The position numbers and the translations under genes are program-made. Source: Nostoc linckia NIES-25 (GTDB lineage: Bacteria; Cyanobacteriota; Cyanobacteriia; Cyanobacteriales; Nostocaceae). From it: a stretch of DNA of 64,000 bases. Shown here in pieces: positions 1-10,021 of the stretch; positions within the stretch are counted from its first letter, which is position 1, and each line of letters begins with the position of its first letter. Location: NCBI RefSeq assembly GCF_002368035.1, contig NZ_AP018223.1, positions 505,016 to 569,015 on the forward strand. The letters are read 5' to 3'. Under the pieces are notes generated by a model. That model had not been told where the DNA came from, ran no database searches, and worked only from the letters and a program-made list of their open reading frames with translations.

Positions 1-46
1 AACAATTTTAGTCAAAAGTCTGAGATTCCTTTATCGTTTTTATCTA

Positions 47-196
47 TATTTCCATAGCGATCGCCTGTTGGGAAAAGCTGGCGATCGCAGTTTCAATGGT
101 GAGGATGGCAACAATACTCTTGATGGTGGTGAAAGTAATTTTAAGGTCAGCGTCGGCGATAATGCGATCGCTTCTATTGTAAAGCAAGATATATGA
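47..196 (+). pseudogene. RTX-like fragment (vestige)
   Basis: An open stretch on the plus strand encodes a short peptide with a glycine/aspartate-rich piece (NGEDGNNTLDGG). This resembles one degenerate hemolysin-type calcium-binding nonapeptide unit, and it runs to a TGA near 196. No start codon or further repeats are visible. I read it as a remnant of an RTX gene of the kind found intact at 27.7 kb and at the right edge of the window. The match is only about a dozen residues, so it could be chance. Confidence 0.25.
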
Positions 197-367
197 AGTG
201 GGTTATGCCTACCAGTATTTAGATACCTAGAGATAATGACAACTGAATTCCAGCAGCGAGTCTTTTTTGCTTGGCTTGAGCTTTTAATCTTTTGTCTGCT
301 GTGTAAATATTCTCTAAACTGGTATGAGTTCAGCCTTATGTTTGGGTATATATAAATCTAACGCTTT
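197..367. other. Non-coding left edge
   Basis: I see no gene, clear promoter or structured repeat here. It follows the RTX-like vestige and precedes the 3' end of the minus-strand phage-like fragment. Confidence 0.4.
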
Positions 368-1123
368 TCAAACAGCTTCTATAGGATGGACATCGTGATA
401 GCGAATTTGGTTAGCTGCTAGTTTACTCATAGCTGAGTAATCCATTAGAGGACGTGTATCGTAATAGTCTCTGATAGCAGAATTTTGAGAAAGATTATTC
501 TGTTTTTTAATTTCTCTAGACTTCAGTCCTTGGAGACATTGATTTAACGCATCATTGGTGTCAGCAAAAATCCTTCTAGAAGCACTGTGTTTTTGCTGCC
601 ACATTTGTACAGCAGACATCAGCTCTGGGCGATCTTCTATTTTTAATATCTGTTTAACAGTAAATCTCTCTTTATGTGCAGCAAACTCTTGTTCAAAATC
701 ATTAGGTATGGGAGAACTAGAGTTAGATTTCCAACCAGTTTTTTGGTGGATAAAAACCCGCATTCCAAGATGTTGAATTAGCGTTAAAGCCTGTTGTGCC
801 TTAATATTGCCTCTTGGTTTTGACCAGTTAGCGTAATACTCAACCACCCCAGCACAAAATCCATCTTCTATAATAGCTTGCCCCTGTCTATCTGAATACT
901 CTGTAAGGGTCAAACTCATACCTGCAAATCGTTTAAGGCATGAGGGTAGTTTATTAACTTTAGGATCGGATAGTCTGACTTTACTAATTAATCTACTTAT
1001 AGCTGCTGGAGTCGTATCCACAAATTTAGCTAGTCCAGACTGAGACATTCCTGATTGTCCCGTAGCTTTAATAGTAAAGTATTCAACACCATCTTCATCA
1101 ACACTATGTAATAATTCTTTGGA
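368..1123 (-). pseudogene. Phage-like/cyanobacterial conserved hypothetical, start missing
   Basis: From the first ATG (1048) this encodes 226 aa. The reading frame is open further upstream, to the TGA at 1126-1124, and those 25 codons look like real protein (VDEDGVEYFTIKATGQSG joined to MSQSGLAKF). No ATG, GTG or TTG lies in this extension, so either translation begins internally at 1048 or the gene lost its 5' end. The pattern 'GMSQSGLA' followed by a helix-turn-helix-like segment and 'VVEYYA' resembles a family of cyanobacterial and phage-associated proteins of unknown function, possibly DNA-binding. The stop codon at its 5' edge is the stop of the neighbouring 133-aa frame, and both lie in the same phase. 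Function is not known to me. Confidence 0.5.
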
Positions 1124-1525
1124 TCAGTTTTGCTGTTTATCTACTATGAGATTCTTCAATTGTTCCTCATCCAAACTAAGTCCGTGACGCTCTAAATATG
1201 GACGCGAATTTATTTTTATAAATAAATCTTTCAGTTCTTGAGTCATTTCTTGGGGTGGATTTCCTGATAATGCGATCGCAATTAAACGTTCTGCTGCTTG
1301 AAATTTACCACAGTCAATTGCTAGAGTTGCAGCACTGCGATGTAACACTGAACGAGTCGGTTCAGCATCAAGTTGATTAGCGATGAGTCCCGCTGCTTGA
1401 GATTCTTTCTCAAAGGCTTGTTGAGATAGCTGATTCGCTTGCTCTAGGTTACCTCTGAGTTTAGCAATGAAAGCTGCTTCGGCCAAATCCATCGCTTGTT
1501 TATGCAACTCTTGAATCTGACTCAT
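1124..1525 (-). CDS. Conserved hypothetical, TPR-like helical protein (133 aa)
   Basis: The protein is rich in helical heptads. Its layout (LAEAAFIAKLRGNLEQA, then AEPTRSVLHRSAATLA and AIALSGNPP) matches the N-terminal part of a common cyanobacterial family of unknown function that often sits beside small defence or toxin-antitoxin-like genes. Many relatives are longer, so this may be a short version. It starts with ATG at 1525. Its stop TGA is followed, in the same phase, by the open frame of the phage-like fragment. The two might once have been one fused reading frame or simply abut. Confidence 0.6.
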   Translation of the reverse strand: MSQIQELHKQAMDLAEAAFIAKLRGNLEQANQLSQQAFEKESQAAGLIANQLDAEPTRSVLHRSAATLAIDCGKFQAAERLIAIALSGNPPQEMTQELKDLFIKINSRPYLERHGLSLDEEQLKNLIVDKQQN

Positions 1526-1587
1526 TTTTCCACAATAAAAGATAATTGCAGTTGATTGCGGTGAAAGTCGTGCGATCGCGACAATTA

Positions 1588-4500
1588 TTACTTATTTTCC
1601 TCCAATATCAGTGTAGACTCAGCTGTACGTCCAAATTCTTCTGGTGCATATTGCAGGTGAACTTGGGCACCAGGCCAAGAAAATGTTCCAGGCGTCACAG
1701 AACGGACTAAATAATGCAGGCTATAAACTCCTGGTTCGAGGTGGTCGGCGTAGGCGATAATGCGATCGCGGTAAATATTCCTAAACCCAAGTTGCCAACT
1801 ATCGGCTTTTGCTTGTAATGCAGCTGTAGCAGTTTGAAAACTCGCATCCACCGCCTCAAAACCTGCTGGTAGTGGGTCTTTTATTACTATATGGTCTACG
1901 GGGCGATCGGCGATGATTTCTAAACCAATATCAAACACTTGTCCTGCTGCTAAAGTCAAGGGTTTATCGAAAGCATAAAGACCTGTCTTTTGTAAAACTT
2001 TCTCTTCATTTACTTGACTAATTTCTCGCGTTATGCGTAAACCATTAAATCTGCCTGGTTGATTTCCTTGCAAGCGATAATTGTAAGCAACCAAATAATG
2101 TAAACTGCCATTACCTGATTTTTGTAGCGTTAAATCGTGACGCCCGCGAGGTAATTGATTCATCGGCGTACTTAGTTGTAAGCTAGGATTTTTGTAACCT
2201 TCAAAACGATTTTCTCCTAACTTTTTCCCAGCTAATTTTACTGTGGTAACAAAATTCGGTGGTGTGGGTTGCAGTTGGCTATATTCAACTAAAGCTGTTA
2301 ATGCTTGGGCATTATTATAGTCAGTTTGCCACGTACCATTGCGCCGCAGTGCGAGAAGACTTTGGAATAACTTATCTATAACTTCGGGTTTACTTTGTTT
2401 GGCAATAAATAAACGTAAAGCTTCCGCCTGAGTTGCAGTAGATGAACTCATCCATCCCCAACTATTTGGCAAACTTACAACTGCTGTGCGACCAGTTTCA
2501 TAGATATTTTGTTGCAGTTTATTTACTAATTGTTGAAATTCGTCTTGCCATTCTGGGAATTGAGATAAGTATCGCGCTAGTTGAATTTGAGTGACTAAAT
2601 CAAAATTATTGCGCTGTTCGTAAATATCAGCCAGGAAAGTATTGCGTTTTTCACCCAGTTCTGCCAAAGCAATTAAAGCTTTCAGTTGCAGTTGTCTTTT
2701 ACATAGTAGTTGTTTGCAAAAGTCGTATTCTCCAGGGTTGGCTAAAACTTTTTGCAAATAAGTTTTGAGGCGACGCAACATTCCAGAATCAACTAAATTA
2801 GGAAATCCCTGATTTGCTTTTACCAGAGATTCAGCAGCATAAGAAGAAACCCAAGGGTCAGATTTTTCTTGTCCTGGAAAAGCGGCGAAACCACCATCGG
2901 CAATTTGCAGTTTTTGTAATTTTTCAACATATTGATTTACATTACCCAGTCCCCAGTCCCCAGTCCCCAGTCCCCATTTTTGGGCAATATTTTGTAGATT
3001 CGCAGCAATTGTTAATTGGCTTGCTGCCGGTTCTGCAAAAGGTAAATCATTATCTTCCAAAACCTGCTTTGCTGGTGCTTTGATTTCAGGAATCAAAGTA
3101 CTCGCCAATTGAATATCTAAACCTCCCGCATCAGGGAAGGTATTTTTATCAACATTTAGCGGAATTTTTACTTGTTTTGTAGTGACGCCAGTTTCTACAA
3201 CTTGTTCTGTAATTTCAATTGGCTTAACTTCCAAAGGTACTTCAAAAGCATCTGCGGCTGTATTATTTAGCTGAGTGGTAAAGCGAACTTTCCCGACTCC
3301 CACACTATCCGCCACCATTGGAAAGCGATAAGCTTGAGTTGCAGATTCAGCTTTGGTTTGTAAAGCAGTACTTGTGGGGTTTTTCTCGGCAAATTTAACT
3401 GTACCGCCAACTTCGCCGTTAATTGAGAGGTTTCCTGTGTTTCCGGTGTTGTTGGTGACGGATAAGCCAGCGAGAATGCGATCGCCTGGACGGGCAAACT
3501 GTGGCAAGATGGCATTAGTTAGCAGTGGTTTGGTGCTGATAAATGTCGCATCGCCATTACCGAAACGCAAATTTCCATCAGTCGCCACAGCCATCACCCG
3601 CCATGTAGTTAAGTCATCCGGCAATTTAAAGGTTATCTGTGCGTTACCATTAACGTCGGTGAGAACAGAACCGTTGTAGTAGGCTAAAGCTTGAAAATCG
3701 GTGCGAGTGCGAGTATTTGCTGCGCCAGTTGAAAAACCACCGCCATAACCCCAACCTTTTGGTTTCGCTACATCTTGTGGTTGTAAGATGACATCTGGTC
3801 GATTATCGCTAAAACGAGTAGAAATCGGCTGTTCTGCATAAACTGTATCAACCAAATTCGGCGGACGATAGCCAGAAAGTTGTAACACCGCCTCATTTAC
3901 CACCATGACTGTAAATTGTCCTTTGGTGGGGTTACCTTGATTATCCTTCAATTCTAGTTGAACTGTTTCCTCTGCGCCAGGTTCTAACGATGCTTGTAAT
4001 GGCTTAACTTGCAGTTTTAAATATTTATCTTCCAAGTTAACTTTAAAAGGTGTAAAACCAATCTTCACCAAATTATCTAAACTTCCAGCTTCTACTTGGT
4101 TAATTGGTTTACCTTGCCTGACTAATACAGCTTCGACGGCTGCATTGGGTAACATTTCTGGCGTCACTTGAAACTGAATTTGTGGTGCGCCTCCCTGAAT
4201 TTTGGTTATTTGTTGATAAAGCGGTTTGTCTTTAATGACAGCAAAGTATAATTCTGCATCTGGATAGGGAGATTGAATTAATGCAGTAGCAGTTTCGCCA
4301 GGTTTGAATTCTTTTTTATCCAGCTTAACTTCTAAAACATCTTTCTCTCTCGAACCCCAAAATACTGGATTTTCTCCAGTTGCCCAAATTTGTAAATCTG
4401 TGGCGCTTAATTCGCCTTTATCGTCGCTAAAATTAGCTCTAATACGATACGAACCAGATTCGGGAGGTGTTAAATTTATTACTTGTGGATTACTATCAGA

Positions 4501-7302
4501 TGTAATTTCTGCTTGTTGGACTGTTTTATATTCAACTTGATTTTTTGGCGTCCGGCTACCTTCAACTAATTGTGTGACGCTGCTGTATTTTATCTGTTGT
4601 AATTCCACTCGTACCCGTTGGCCTGTAATTAATTTTCCTGTAGGTTCACTCACAATTACTTCAATGGGTAAAGCTTTACCAGCATCAGCAATAAAATTAC
4701 TTTTTAACCCAATAAGACGATTACTTGGTAAGGCTGTAAAAGTTTGAGAATTCGCTACAGACAAATTAGAAACATCTGCAACTTGTACATCAACTTGGTA
4801 AGTCATGGGATATGGTAAATCTTTAGCCACAGTCACAGTTTGACTAGTTTTACCATTAGCATTTAGTTGGGCATTAGTTTGCAATACATCACTAGATACA
4901 CTAGGAGATTCTTCCGGCCAAAACCATTGCCTACCAAAACTAAATTCCTCCCAACCTTTGGGAATGAAATTAGCTTGTTGGCGAGTGATAAAGTATTTCG
5001 CTTGTCCACCTTCTACGGGTGCGCCAAATAAATAATTACTGGTGGCATTAATATTGATTTTCTCATCAATGACAGCAAATTCTTTGTCTAAATTGAGTTC
5101 GACTTTAAAATTGGGCGGTTTAAATTCAGCTACTCGAAACTCACCAGAAATTTCTTGCCCACTCTTTCCTTTGCCTTGGATTGTATAATAGCCTAAGCGT
5201 TGAGTTTTTTGGATAGGCAATTCTAGAGAAAACGTACCAAACTCATTTGTAGTTTGCGTTCCTAAATTCGTCTTTTGTCCATCCGGGTTGAGGAGAGTTA
5301 ATTGATAAACAGCATTTTTATCTTGCTGAATTGCACCATTTTGTAAATAATCAGCAAAACCAGTCAACCAAGCTTTTTCACCTGGTTGATATAACTGTCT
5401 ATCTGAAAAAATTACCCCGCGTGATTCTGGCTTGTTATCTTGCCAACCTGCATCAATACCGTAGCCATAAACGCCGCTATATTCTTCGGTTCTCGCAAAT
5501 GCCCAATCTTGATTTTCACGGGCAATTACTAATACTTGCGGTGATTTAACAGAACTTTGATTTTCAGTATTACATTGTTGTAATTGTTCGCGATTAACTC
5601 TAAAAGTACCATTTTCATCAGTTGTACCTGTTGCACAAGGTACGGGTTCTGGACGCGATTTTGCTTGTAATTGTGATTGATAAATTTCAATATTAGCCGC
5701 TTTTACTGGCGAACCATTATCAAGATGATTGACGCGAATTAAGCCTGACTCTGGAAACCACTGAGTAAATACGCCTAAATTCGTTAATTCAACCATCCCA
5801 TAAGTGGTAGGTTCCCGCCACAATTCTTTGCCATTCTCTTGATATTTATTCGTGCGGGCTTGCACTCCATAAGCTAACATTCCTGTAGAAGCATTTATTT
5901 TTTCTCGCAAAGGAACGTTAACATCAACTGATTGATTTTTTTTACCTGATACTTTGAAACTTTGCCATTCATCAGGTTTGGGTAAGAAATCATTGCTATA
6001 GTTAAAATAAACTAAATCTGTTGGTTTAACTAATCGATAAGCTGCTTTATATTTCGATTCTGGCAAATTTATCGTACTAATATTTAATTGTAAATCTTTA
6101 CCTGAAGGGAAAATATTTAAATCTGATGGTATCCAAATGTCCCCGGCTAAATCTCCAGTATCATATTTAATTGTGACGGGTTTACCTAAAGTCTGCCCAA
6201 ATTTATCTTTGAGGTTGCCGTTAATAGTAATTGTATAGGTTTTCGCTGGTTCTAATGCATAAGGATTGATGCCGGCGATTGTATCTTCATCGTTGACTTG
6301 GAGAAGTCTGGCGATATCTTTTGGTGCGGGATTAATAGTAATATTTTGTTTTGCGGAATCTGCTACTAAAATGTTATTAAATTCTAACTGGGGACTACCT
6401 TTAATAAATCTTCCGTAAGTTCCACCTGCATCTGGCTGTCCGTAAAAATTAATTTGCTTAAATGCTAAAGGCGAATAAGTTGCTAATTTACTGGCAAATT
6501 CTTTTTCTGTTGGGAGGTTGCCATAAGCGGGAAGTATTCCGGGAGAAAATACTAGGCGATAACGGGTTGCTTTTTCGAGATTTTGTTGTGGGGTGAGGTT
6601 ATAAATCCAATTGCGTGCGGAAGGGTCGAATTTTTCTAAAGGTTCTTCCTCTTCGGATGGTTTTTCTTCTTTGTTTAATTCAACTTTGAAGCTTACACCT
6701 TGATTTTTGCCTTCAGGAATTAGTTGTAAATGTTCTTGTACGGAATTTAAATCTAATTCTACGTTGGAAGTAAATTGTAATTTTTCTTGTAAGTCGATTG
6801 GTTGGGCATCAGCTTTTTCGATGGGGTTGACGCCGGGTAAATTAGTTAAGTTGATAGATTCAGTGTTGAATGTCCAAGCTAAATCTTTATCTAGGCGATG
6901 ATTTTTTAAATCGGCTAAACCTGATTTTAAGGTAACTTGTAATCGCGTGGCTTTTGGTAGTGCTTTTTGAGCTTGGAATCCTACCATGCGGGGTGTTAAA
7001 AAGCGAAATTCTCCAGGTAAAGGCGGCCAAAGCGCAAATTTTTGTAATAGTTTTTGTTGTTCTGGGCTGTCAAGATTTTCTACTGGAATTAAGGCTTCTT
7101 TGAAGCGGATGCGGATTTGGTTGAGGGGTTTGGCGTCTCCAATGGGGCTTATTTGTTCAATCCAATCTGGGAGTTGTGGAGGGGTGAGGGGGGAGACTGT
7201 TGGGAGTTGTTCTTTGGTTGAGGTGATATTGAAAAAGTTACAGGCTGATATGGTTAGTGAAAGTGTGAGAATAAGAAGATATTGGATTAATTTGATAAGC
7301 AT
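1588..7302 (-). CDS. Alpha-2-macroglobulin family lipoprotein
   Basis: This is a 1904-aa protein with a lipoprotein signal peptide (lipobox ISAC, Cys21). It is followed by many beta-sandwich macroglobulin-like domains, an A2M bait/MG core (central motif DLTTWRVMAVATDG) and a C-terminal helical thioester-domain-like region. Bacterial A2Ms are proposed to trap foreign proteases in the periplasm and are commonly linked to PBP1C, whose gene lies divergently beside it. The position where thioester forms have CxEQ reads LPFAEPAASQL here (about residue 1417). The reactive Cys and Gln are therefore absent and it should act without covalent trapping. A run of CCCCAGT heptamers (2946-2978) is translated within the helical domain. 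The size and both ends look intact. Confidence 0.93.
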   Translation of the reverse strand: MLIKLIQYLLILTLSLTISACNFFNITSTKEQLPTVSPLTPPQLPDWIEQISPIGDAKPLNQIRIRFKEALIPVENLDSPEQQKLLQKFALWPPLPGEFRFLTPRMVGFQAQKALPKATRLQVTLKSGLADLKNHRLDKDLAWTFNTESINLTNLPGVNPIEKADAQPIDLQEKLQFTSNVELDLNSVQEHLQLIPEGKNQGVSFKVELNKEEKPSEEEEPLEKFDPSARNWIYNLTPQQNLEKATRYRLVFSPGILPAYGNLPTEKEFASKLATYSPLAFKQINFYGQPDAGGTYGRFIKGSPQLEFNNILVADSAKQNITINPAPKDIARLLQVNDEDTIAGINPYALEPAKTYTITINGNLKDKFGQTLGKPVTIKYDTGDLAGDIWIPSDLNIFPSGKDLQLNISTINLPESKYKAAYRLVKPTDLVYFNYSNDFLPKPDEWQSFKVSGKKNQSVDVNVPLREKINASTGMLAYGVQARTNKYQENGKELWREPTTYGMVELTNLGVFTQWFPESGLIRVNHLDNGSPVKAANIEIYQSQLQAKSRPEPVPCATGTTDENGTFRVNREQLQQCNTENQSSVKSPQVLVIARENQDWAFARTEEYSGVYGYGIDAGWQDNKPESRGVIFSDRQLYQPGEKAWLTGFADYLQNGAIQQDKNAVYQLTLLNPDGQKTNLGTQTTNEFGTFSLELPIQKTQRLGYYTIQGKGKSGQEISGEFRVAEFKPPNFKVELNLDKEFAVIDEKININATSNYLFGAPVEGGQAKYFITRQQANFIPKGWEEFSFGRQWFWPEESPSVSSDVLQTNAQLNANGKTSQTVTVAKDLPYPMTYQVDVQVADVSNLSVANSQTFTALPSNRLIGLKSNFIADAGKALPIEVIVSEPTGKLITGQRVRVELQQIKYSSVTQLVEGSRTPKNQVEYKTVQQAEITSDSNPQVINLTPPESGSYRIRANFSDDKGELSATDLQIWATGENPVFWGSREKDVLEVKLDKKEFKPGETATALIQSPYPDAELYFAVIKDKPLYQQITKIQGGAPQIQFQVTPEMLPNAAVEAVLVRQGKPINQVEAGSLDNLVKIGFTPFKVNLEDKYLKLQVKPLQASLEPGAEETVQLELKDNQGNPTKGQFTVMVVNEAVLQLSGYRPPNLVDTVYAEQPISTRFSDNRPDVILQPQDVAKPKGWGYGGGFSTGAANTRTRTDFQALAYYNGSVLTDVNGNAQITFKLPDDLTTWRVMAVATDGNLRFGNGDATFISTKPLLTNAILPQFARPGDRILAGLSVTNNTGNTGNLSINGEVGGTVKFAEKNPTSTALQTKAESATQAYRFPMVADSVGVGKVRFTTQLNNTAADAFEVPLEVKPIEITEQVVETGVTTKQVKIPLNVDKNTFPDAGGLDIQLASTLIPEIKAPAKQVLEDNDLPFAEPAASQLTIAANLQNIAQKWGLGTGDWGLGNVNQYVEKLQKLQIADGGFAAFPGQEKSDPWVSSYAAESLVKANQGFPNLVDSGMLRRLKTYLQKVLANPGEYDFCKQLLCKRQLQLKALIALAELGEKRNTFLADIYEQRNNFDLVTQIQLARYLSQFPEWQDEFQQLVNKLQQNIYETGRTAVVSLPNSWGWMSSSTATQAEALRLFIAKQSKPEVIDKLFQSLLALRRNGTWQTDYNNAQALTALVEYSQLQPTPPNFVTTVKLAGKKLGENRFEGYKNPSLQLSTPMNQLPRGRHDLTLQKSGNGSLHYLVAYNYRLQGNQPGRFNGLRITREISQVNEEKVLQKTGLYAFDKPLTLAAGQVFDIGLEIIADRPVDHIVIKDPLPAGFEAVDASFQTATAALQAKADSWQLGFRNIYRDRIIAYADHLEPGVYSLHYLVRSVTPGTFSWPGAQVHLQYAPEEFGRTAESTLILEENK
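2946..2978. repeat. Heptanucleotide tandem repeat (CCCCAGT) inside the A2M gene
   Basis: About four tandem copies of CCCCAGT are visible. They belong to the short tandemly repeated sequences known in heterocystous cyanobacteria and normally intergenic. Here the run lies inside the alpha-2-macroglobulin coding region and is translated in frame as a Trp/Gly-rich stretch (WGLGTGDWGLGN). Confidence 0.85.
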
Positions 7303-7321
7303 TTTTTTAGGGATTTAAAAT

Positions 7322-7360
7322 AATCACGCAGAGACGCAGAGGCGCAGAGAGGAGGTGGAG
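7322..7360. repeat. Interspersed repeat (acgcagagacgcagaggcgc type)
   Basis: The CGCAGAGACGCAGAGG-type sequence lies between the divergent A2M and pbpC genes. Versions of it recur at about 24725-24765 (inside the 5' end of the TPR-CHAT gene) and 54041-54078. It is a common non-coding interspersed repeat in cyanobacteria. Confidence 0.6.
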
Positions 7361-7562
7361 GAGAGTTTATTTATATTGATAACTAATTGAGAGGGGTTGT
7401 TCCAAGAAATGAGTACAATTCTTAACTATTAAGAAGTGTTGAATGTTTAGGAATATTAATTTATATTTGCTAAGTAATTAGAAGTTGATTATTAAGGGTT
7501 TGATATATTTCCTGATGTCGATGTTATGGGTGCGTCAGAATTAAGGTAAGTTTGGTTGGGCA

Positions 7563-9992
7563 GTGATGAAAGGAATTTTACGAATTAAGCACGCTAAAGT
7601 TATCCTGGCTGTGCTGGTAATCTGTTTGGTGGTGCGTTTGTTGCCTTATTTTGTGCCAATTCGTGCGGCAGATATAGCGCAGAATCAATTGGCAATGCAA
7701 TTTAGCGATCGCAATAATTTACCATTAGGTACTTTACTGACTCGCGACCAAGAGCATACATCAGTAGTTGGGCTAAATCAAGTTTCGCCCCAGTTTATTC
7801 AGACAATTTTAGCGGCGGAAGATGCTAGCTTTTACGAACATGGGGCGTTGGATATGAAAGCAGTTATCCGCGCTATTAAAGAAGCTATCCACGCCAAACG
7901 AATTGTTTCCGGTGCTTCCACTATTACTATGCAATTAGCGCGGATGTTAGAACCCGTGCCGCGTAACTTCTCTGGGAAACTACAAGAAATTTGGCTATCT
8001 TGGCGGTTAGTCGCAGGGATGAATAAAGATGAAATTCTCTCTGCATACATCAATCGCCTGCCAATGGGAGGGAATATATATGGTGTAGAAGCTGCGGCGC
8101 GGACTTATTTTTCTATGCCAGCCAGCGATTTGAATCTTGCCCAAGCCAGTTTGTTAGCTGCTATTCCTAATAATCCCACTTATTTTAATCCTTACGAACA
8201 TTGGAAACGGCTTAAGCAGCGACAAAAATATGTGCTTAATCGTATGGTACTAGAAGGGAATGTGAGTGAGGCGATCGCACAACGAACATCCACCGAAAAA
8301 GTTGTCTTTCAATCTCGCCAGCAGGGAATTATCGCCGCACCACATTTTTTGTTTTGGTTAGCAAATCAGATCCCCCCAACCCCCCTTGAAAAGGGGGGCT
8401 TAGTTTCGTCAAAGGGTGGCTTAGTTTCCTCAAAGGAAGGCTTAGTTCCCTCAAAGGGGGGCTTAGTTTCGTCAAAGGGAGGCTTAGTTCCCCCCTTTTT
8501 AAGGGGGGTTAGGGGGGATCAGTCTGTGATTCGCACAACTATAAATCGTCCTTTGCAGCAATTTGTCGAAGCACAGGTACAACAGGTAATTTCTTCTCTT
8601 GCTGCTAACAACGTCCACGATGCGGCTGCGTTGGTAATTGACAACCACACTGGTGAAGTTTTGGCTTATGTCGGTTCGCCTGATTATTTTAATGAAGCCA
8701 AACTCGGACGCAATGATGGAGTACAGGCGCTACGTCAACCAGGTTCTACCCTCAAGCCTTTTGTTTACGAACTTGCTTTAGAAAAAAATCTCATTCGCCC
8801 AAACACCATTTTGGCAGACGTACCTGCTCGTTACGCCATCCCCGGCGCGAAACTTTATAGCCCAACAGATTATACCGAAAGTTTTCTCGGCCCGGTACGG
8901 GTGCGAATCGCTTTAGCAAATTCTCTCAATGTACCCGCAGTGCGCGTGTTAGAAAAAGTAGGGGTGGAAACTTTTTTAGAACGACTGCATGAATTGGGGT
9001 TTGAACATTTAAATCAAACACCAGAACATTATGGTTTAGGTTTGACTTTGGGTAGCGGCGAAGTCAGTCTTTGGGAATTAGCCAGAGCATATTTAACCAT
9101 AGCACGACAGGGTGATGTGATTCCTTTAGTAACCACATTTTCTAATTCTCAAGATGTGATGAATCGCGTCTCTACAATTTCTAACCAAAAAATTTGGCAA
9201 TTAATTATCAACATCCTTAGCGATAACCATGCTCGTGCAACAGCTTTTGGTGTAGATTCGGTGTTAAATTTACCTTTTCCTGCGGCTGTTAAAACTGGCA
9301 CTTCTTCTAATTTTCGGGATACTTGGACTGTTGGTTTCACTACAGATTACACCGTCGCTACTTGGGTAGGTAATTTCAATGGCGAACCGATGCGTCAGGT
9401 TTCAGGTGTTACGGGTGCAGCGCCTCTGTGGAATCGAATTATGTTACATCTGCACGAACATCAAGAACCAGCAGCTTTTCCATCTCCAGAAGGTTTTATT
9501 CAACTACCTATTTGTGCGATTTCTGGTTTAAAACCAACACCAGATTGTACCTCAGTGGTGCAAGAATATTTCTATCCAGAAGATAAAAATAATTACGAAA
9601 CTAAAAATAAATTTGACTTGCCGCCAGAGTATGATGAATGGTTGGCAAAACAACAGCGATCGCATTTAATTTCTGATAATTTGAGAATCTTATCTCCCCA
9701 TCATGGCGATGTATTTTTACTCTATTCAGGTGAAGCAGGACAGCAAAAATTAGAATTCAAATTAGCAGGAAATAAATCTGCACCTGTAGAGTGGTGGTTA
9801 AACGGGGAAAAGTTAAATACAAACTCAGCTAATTCTTTATTTTGGAATTTACGTCCTGGTAATTGGACTTTGGAAGCGAGAAGTGGCGAAATGAAAGATA
9901 AGGTACATTTTCAGGTAGAGTTAGCTAGTATTAAGCCTACGCGTCGAGGATTTTCTATTAGTAATTCTCAGACTAAGGGAAATAGTCCATAA
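7563..9992 (+). CDS. pbpC: Penicillin-binding protein 1C (bifunctional glycosyltransferase/transpeptidase)
   Basis: The protein has an N-terminal membrane anchor (residues 12-32). A GT51 glycosyltransferase domain follows, with catalytic Glu86 in AAEDASFYEHG and SGASTITMQLARM at 117-128. A transpeptidase domain carries Ser395 in PGSTLKP, the SLN motif and KTGTSSNFRDTW near residue 577. The C-terminal tail resembles the PBP1C-specific BiPBP_C domain. It polymerises and crosslinks peptidoglycan on the outer face of the inner membrane. Divergent pairing with an A2M gene is the classic context. The stretch at residues 271-320 (8373-8522) is a translated intergenic repeat (GGLVSSK units) inserted between the two catalytic domains. 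All catalytic motifs survive, so the enzyme is probably functional. Confidence 0.95.
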   Translation: MMKGILRIKHAKVILAVLVICLVVRLLPYFVPIRAADIAQNQLAMQFSDRNNLPLGTLLTRDQEHTSVVGLNQVSPQFIQTILAAEDASFYEHGALDMKAVIRAIKEAIHAKRIVSGASTITMQLARMLEPVPRNFSGKLQEIWLSWRLVAGMNKDEILSAYINRLPMGGNIYGVEAAARTYFSMPASDLNLAQASLLAAIPNNPTYFNPYEHWKRLKQRQKYVLNRMVLEGNVSEAIAQRTSTEKVVFQSRQQGIIAAPHFLFWLANQIPPTPLEKGGLVSSKGGLVSSKEGLVPSKGGLVSSKGGLVPPFLRGVRGDQSVIRTTINRPLQQFVEAQVQQVISSLAANNVHDAAALVIDNHTGEVLAYVGSPDYFNEAKLGRNDGVQALRQPGSTLKPFVYELALEKNLIRPNTILADVPARYAIPGAKLYSPTDYTESFLGPVRVRIALANSLNVPAVRVLEKVGVETFLERLHELGFEHLNQTPEHYGLGLTLGSGEVSLWELARAYLTIARQGDVIPLVTTFSNSQDVMNRVSTISNQKIWQLIINILSDNHARATAFGVDSVLNLPFPAAVKTGTSSNFRDTWTVGFTTDYTVATWVGNFNGEPMRQVSGVTGAAPLWNRIMLHLHEHQEPAAFPSPEGFIQLPICAISGLKPTPDCTSVVQEYFYPEDKNNYETKNKFDLPPEYDEWLAKQQRSHLISDNLRILSPHHGDVFLLYSGEAGQQKLEFKLAGNKSAPVEWWLNGEKLNTNSANSLFWNLRPGNWTLEARSGEMKDKVHFQVELASIKPTRRGFSISNSQTKGNSP
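8373..8522. repeat. Palindromic interspersed repeat captured in pbpC
   Basis: The sequence begins with cccccaaccccccttg and ends with the complementary aaggggggttagggggg. Between these are about five tandem copies of a unit of roughly 21-24 bases, 'ggcttagtttcgtcaaaggg'. The same C/G-rich palindromic family occurs at 34511-34620, 34754-34835 and 51170-51200. Here it is translated in frame and adds about 50 residues to the interdomain linker of PBP1C. Confidence 0.85.
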
Positions 9993-10021
9993 TTAAATTC
10001 TGAATTATGAATTCTGAATTC

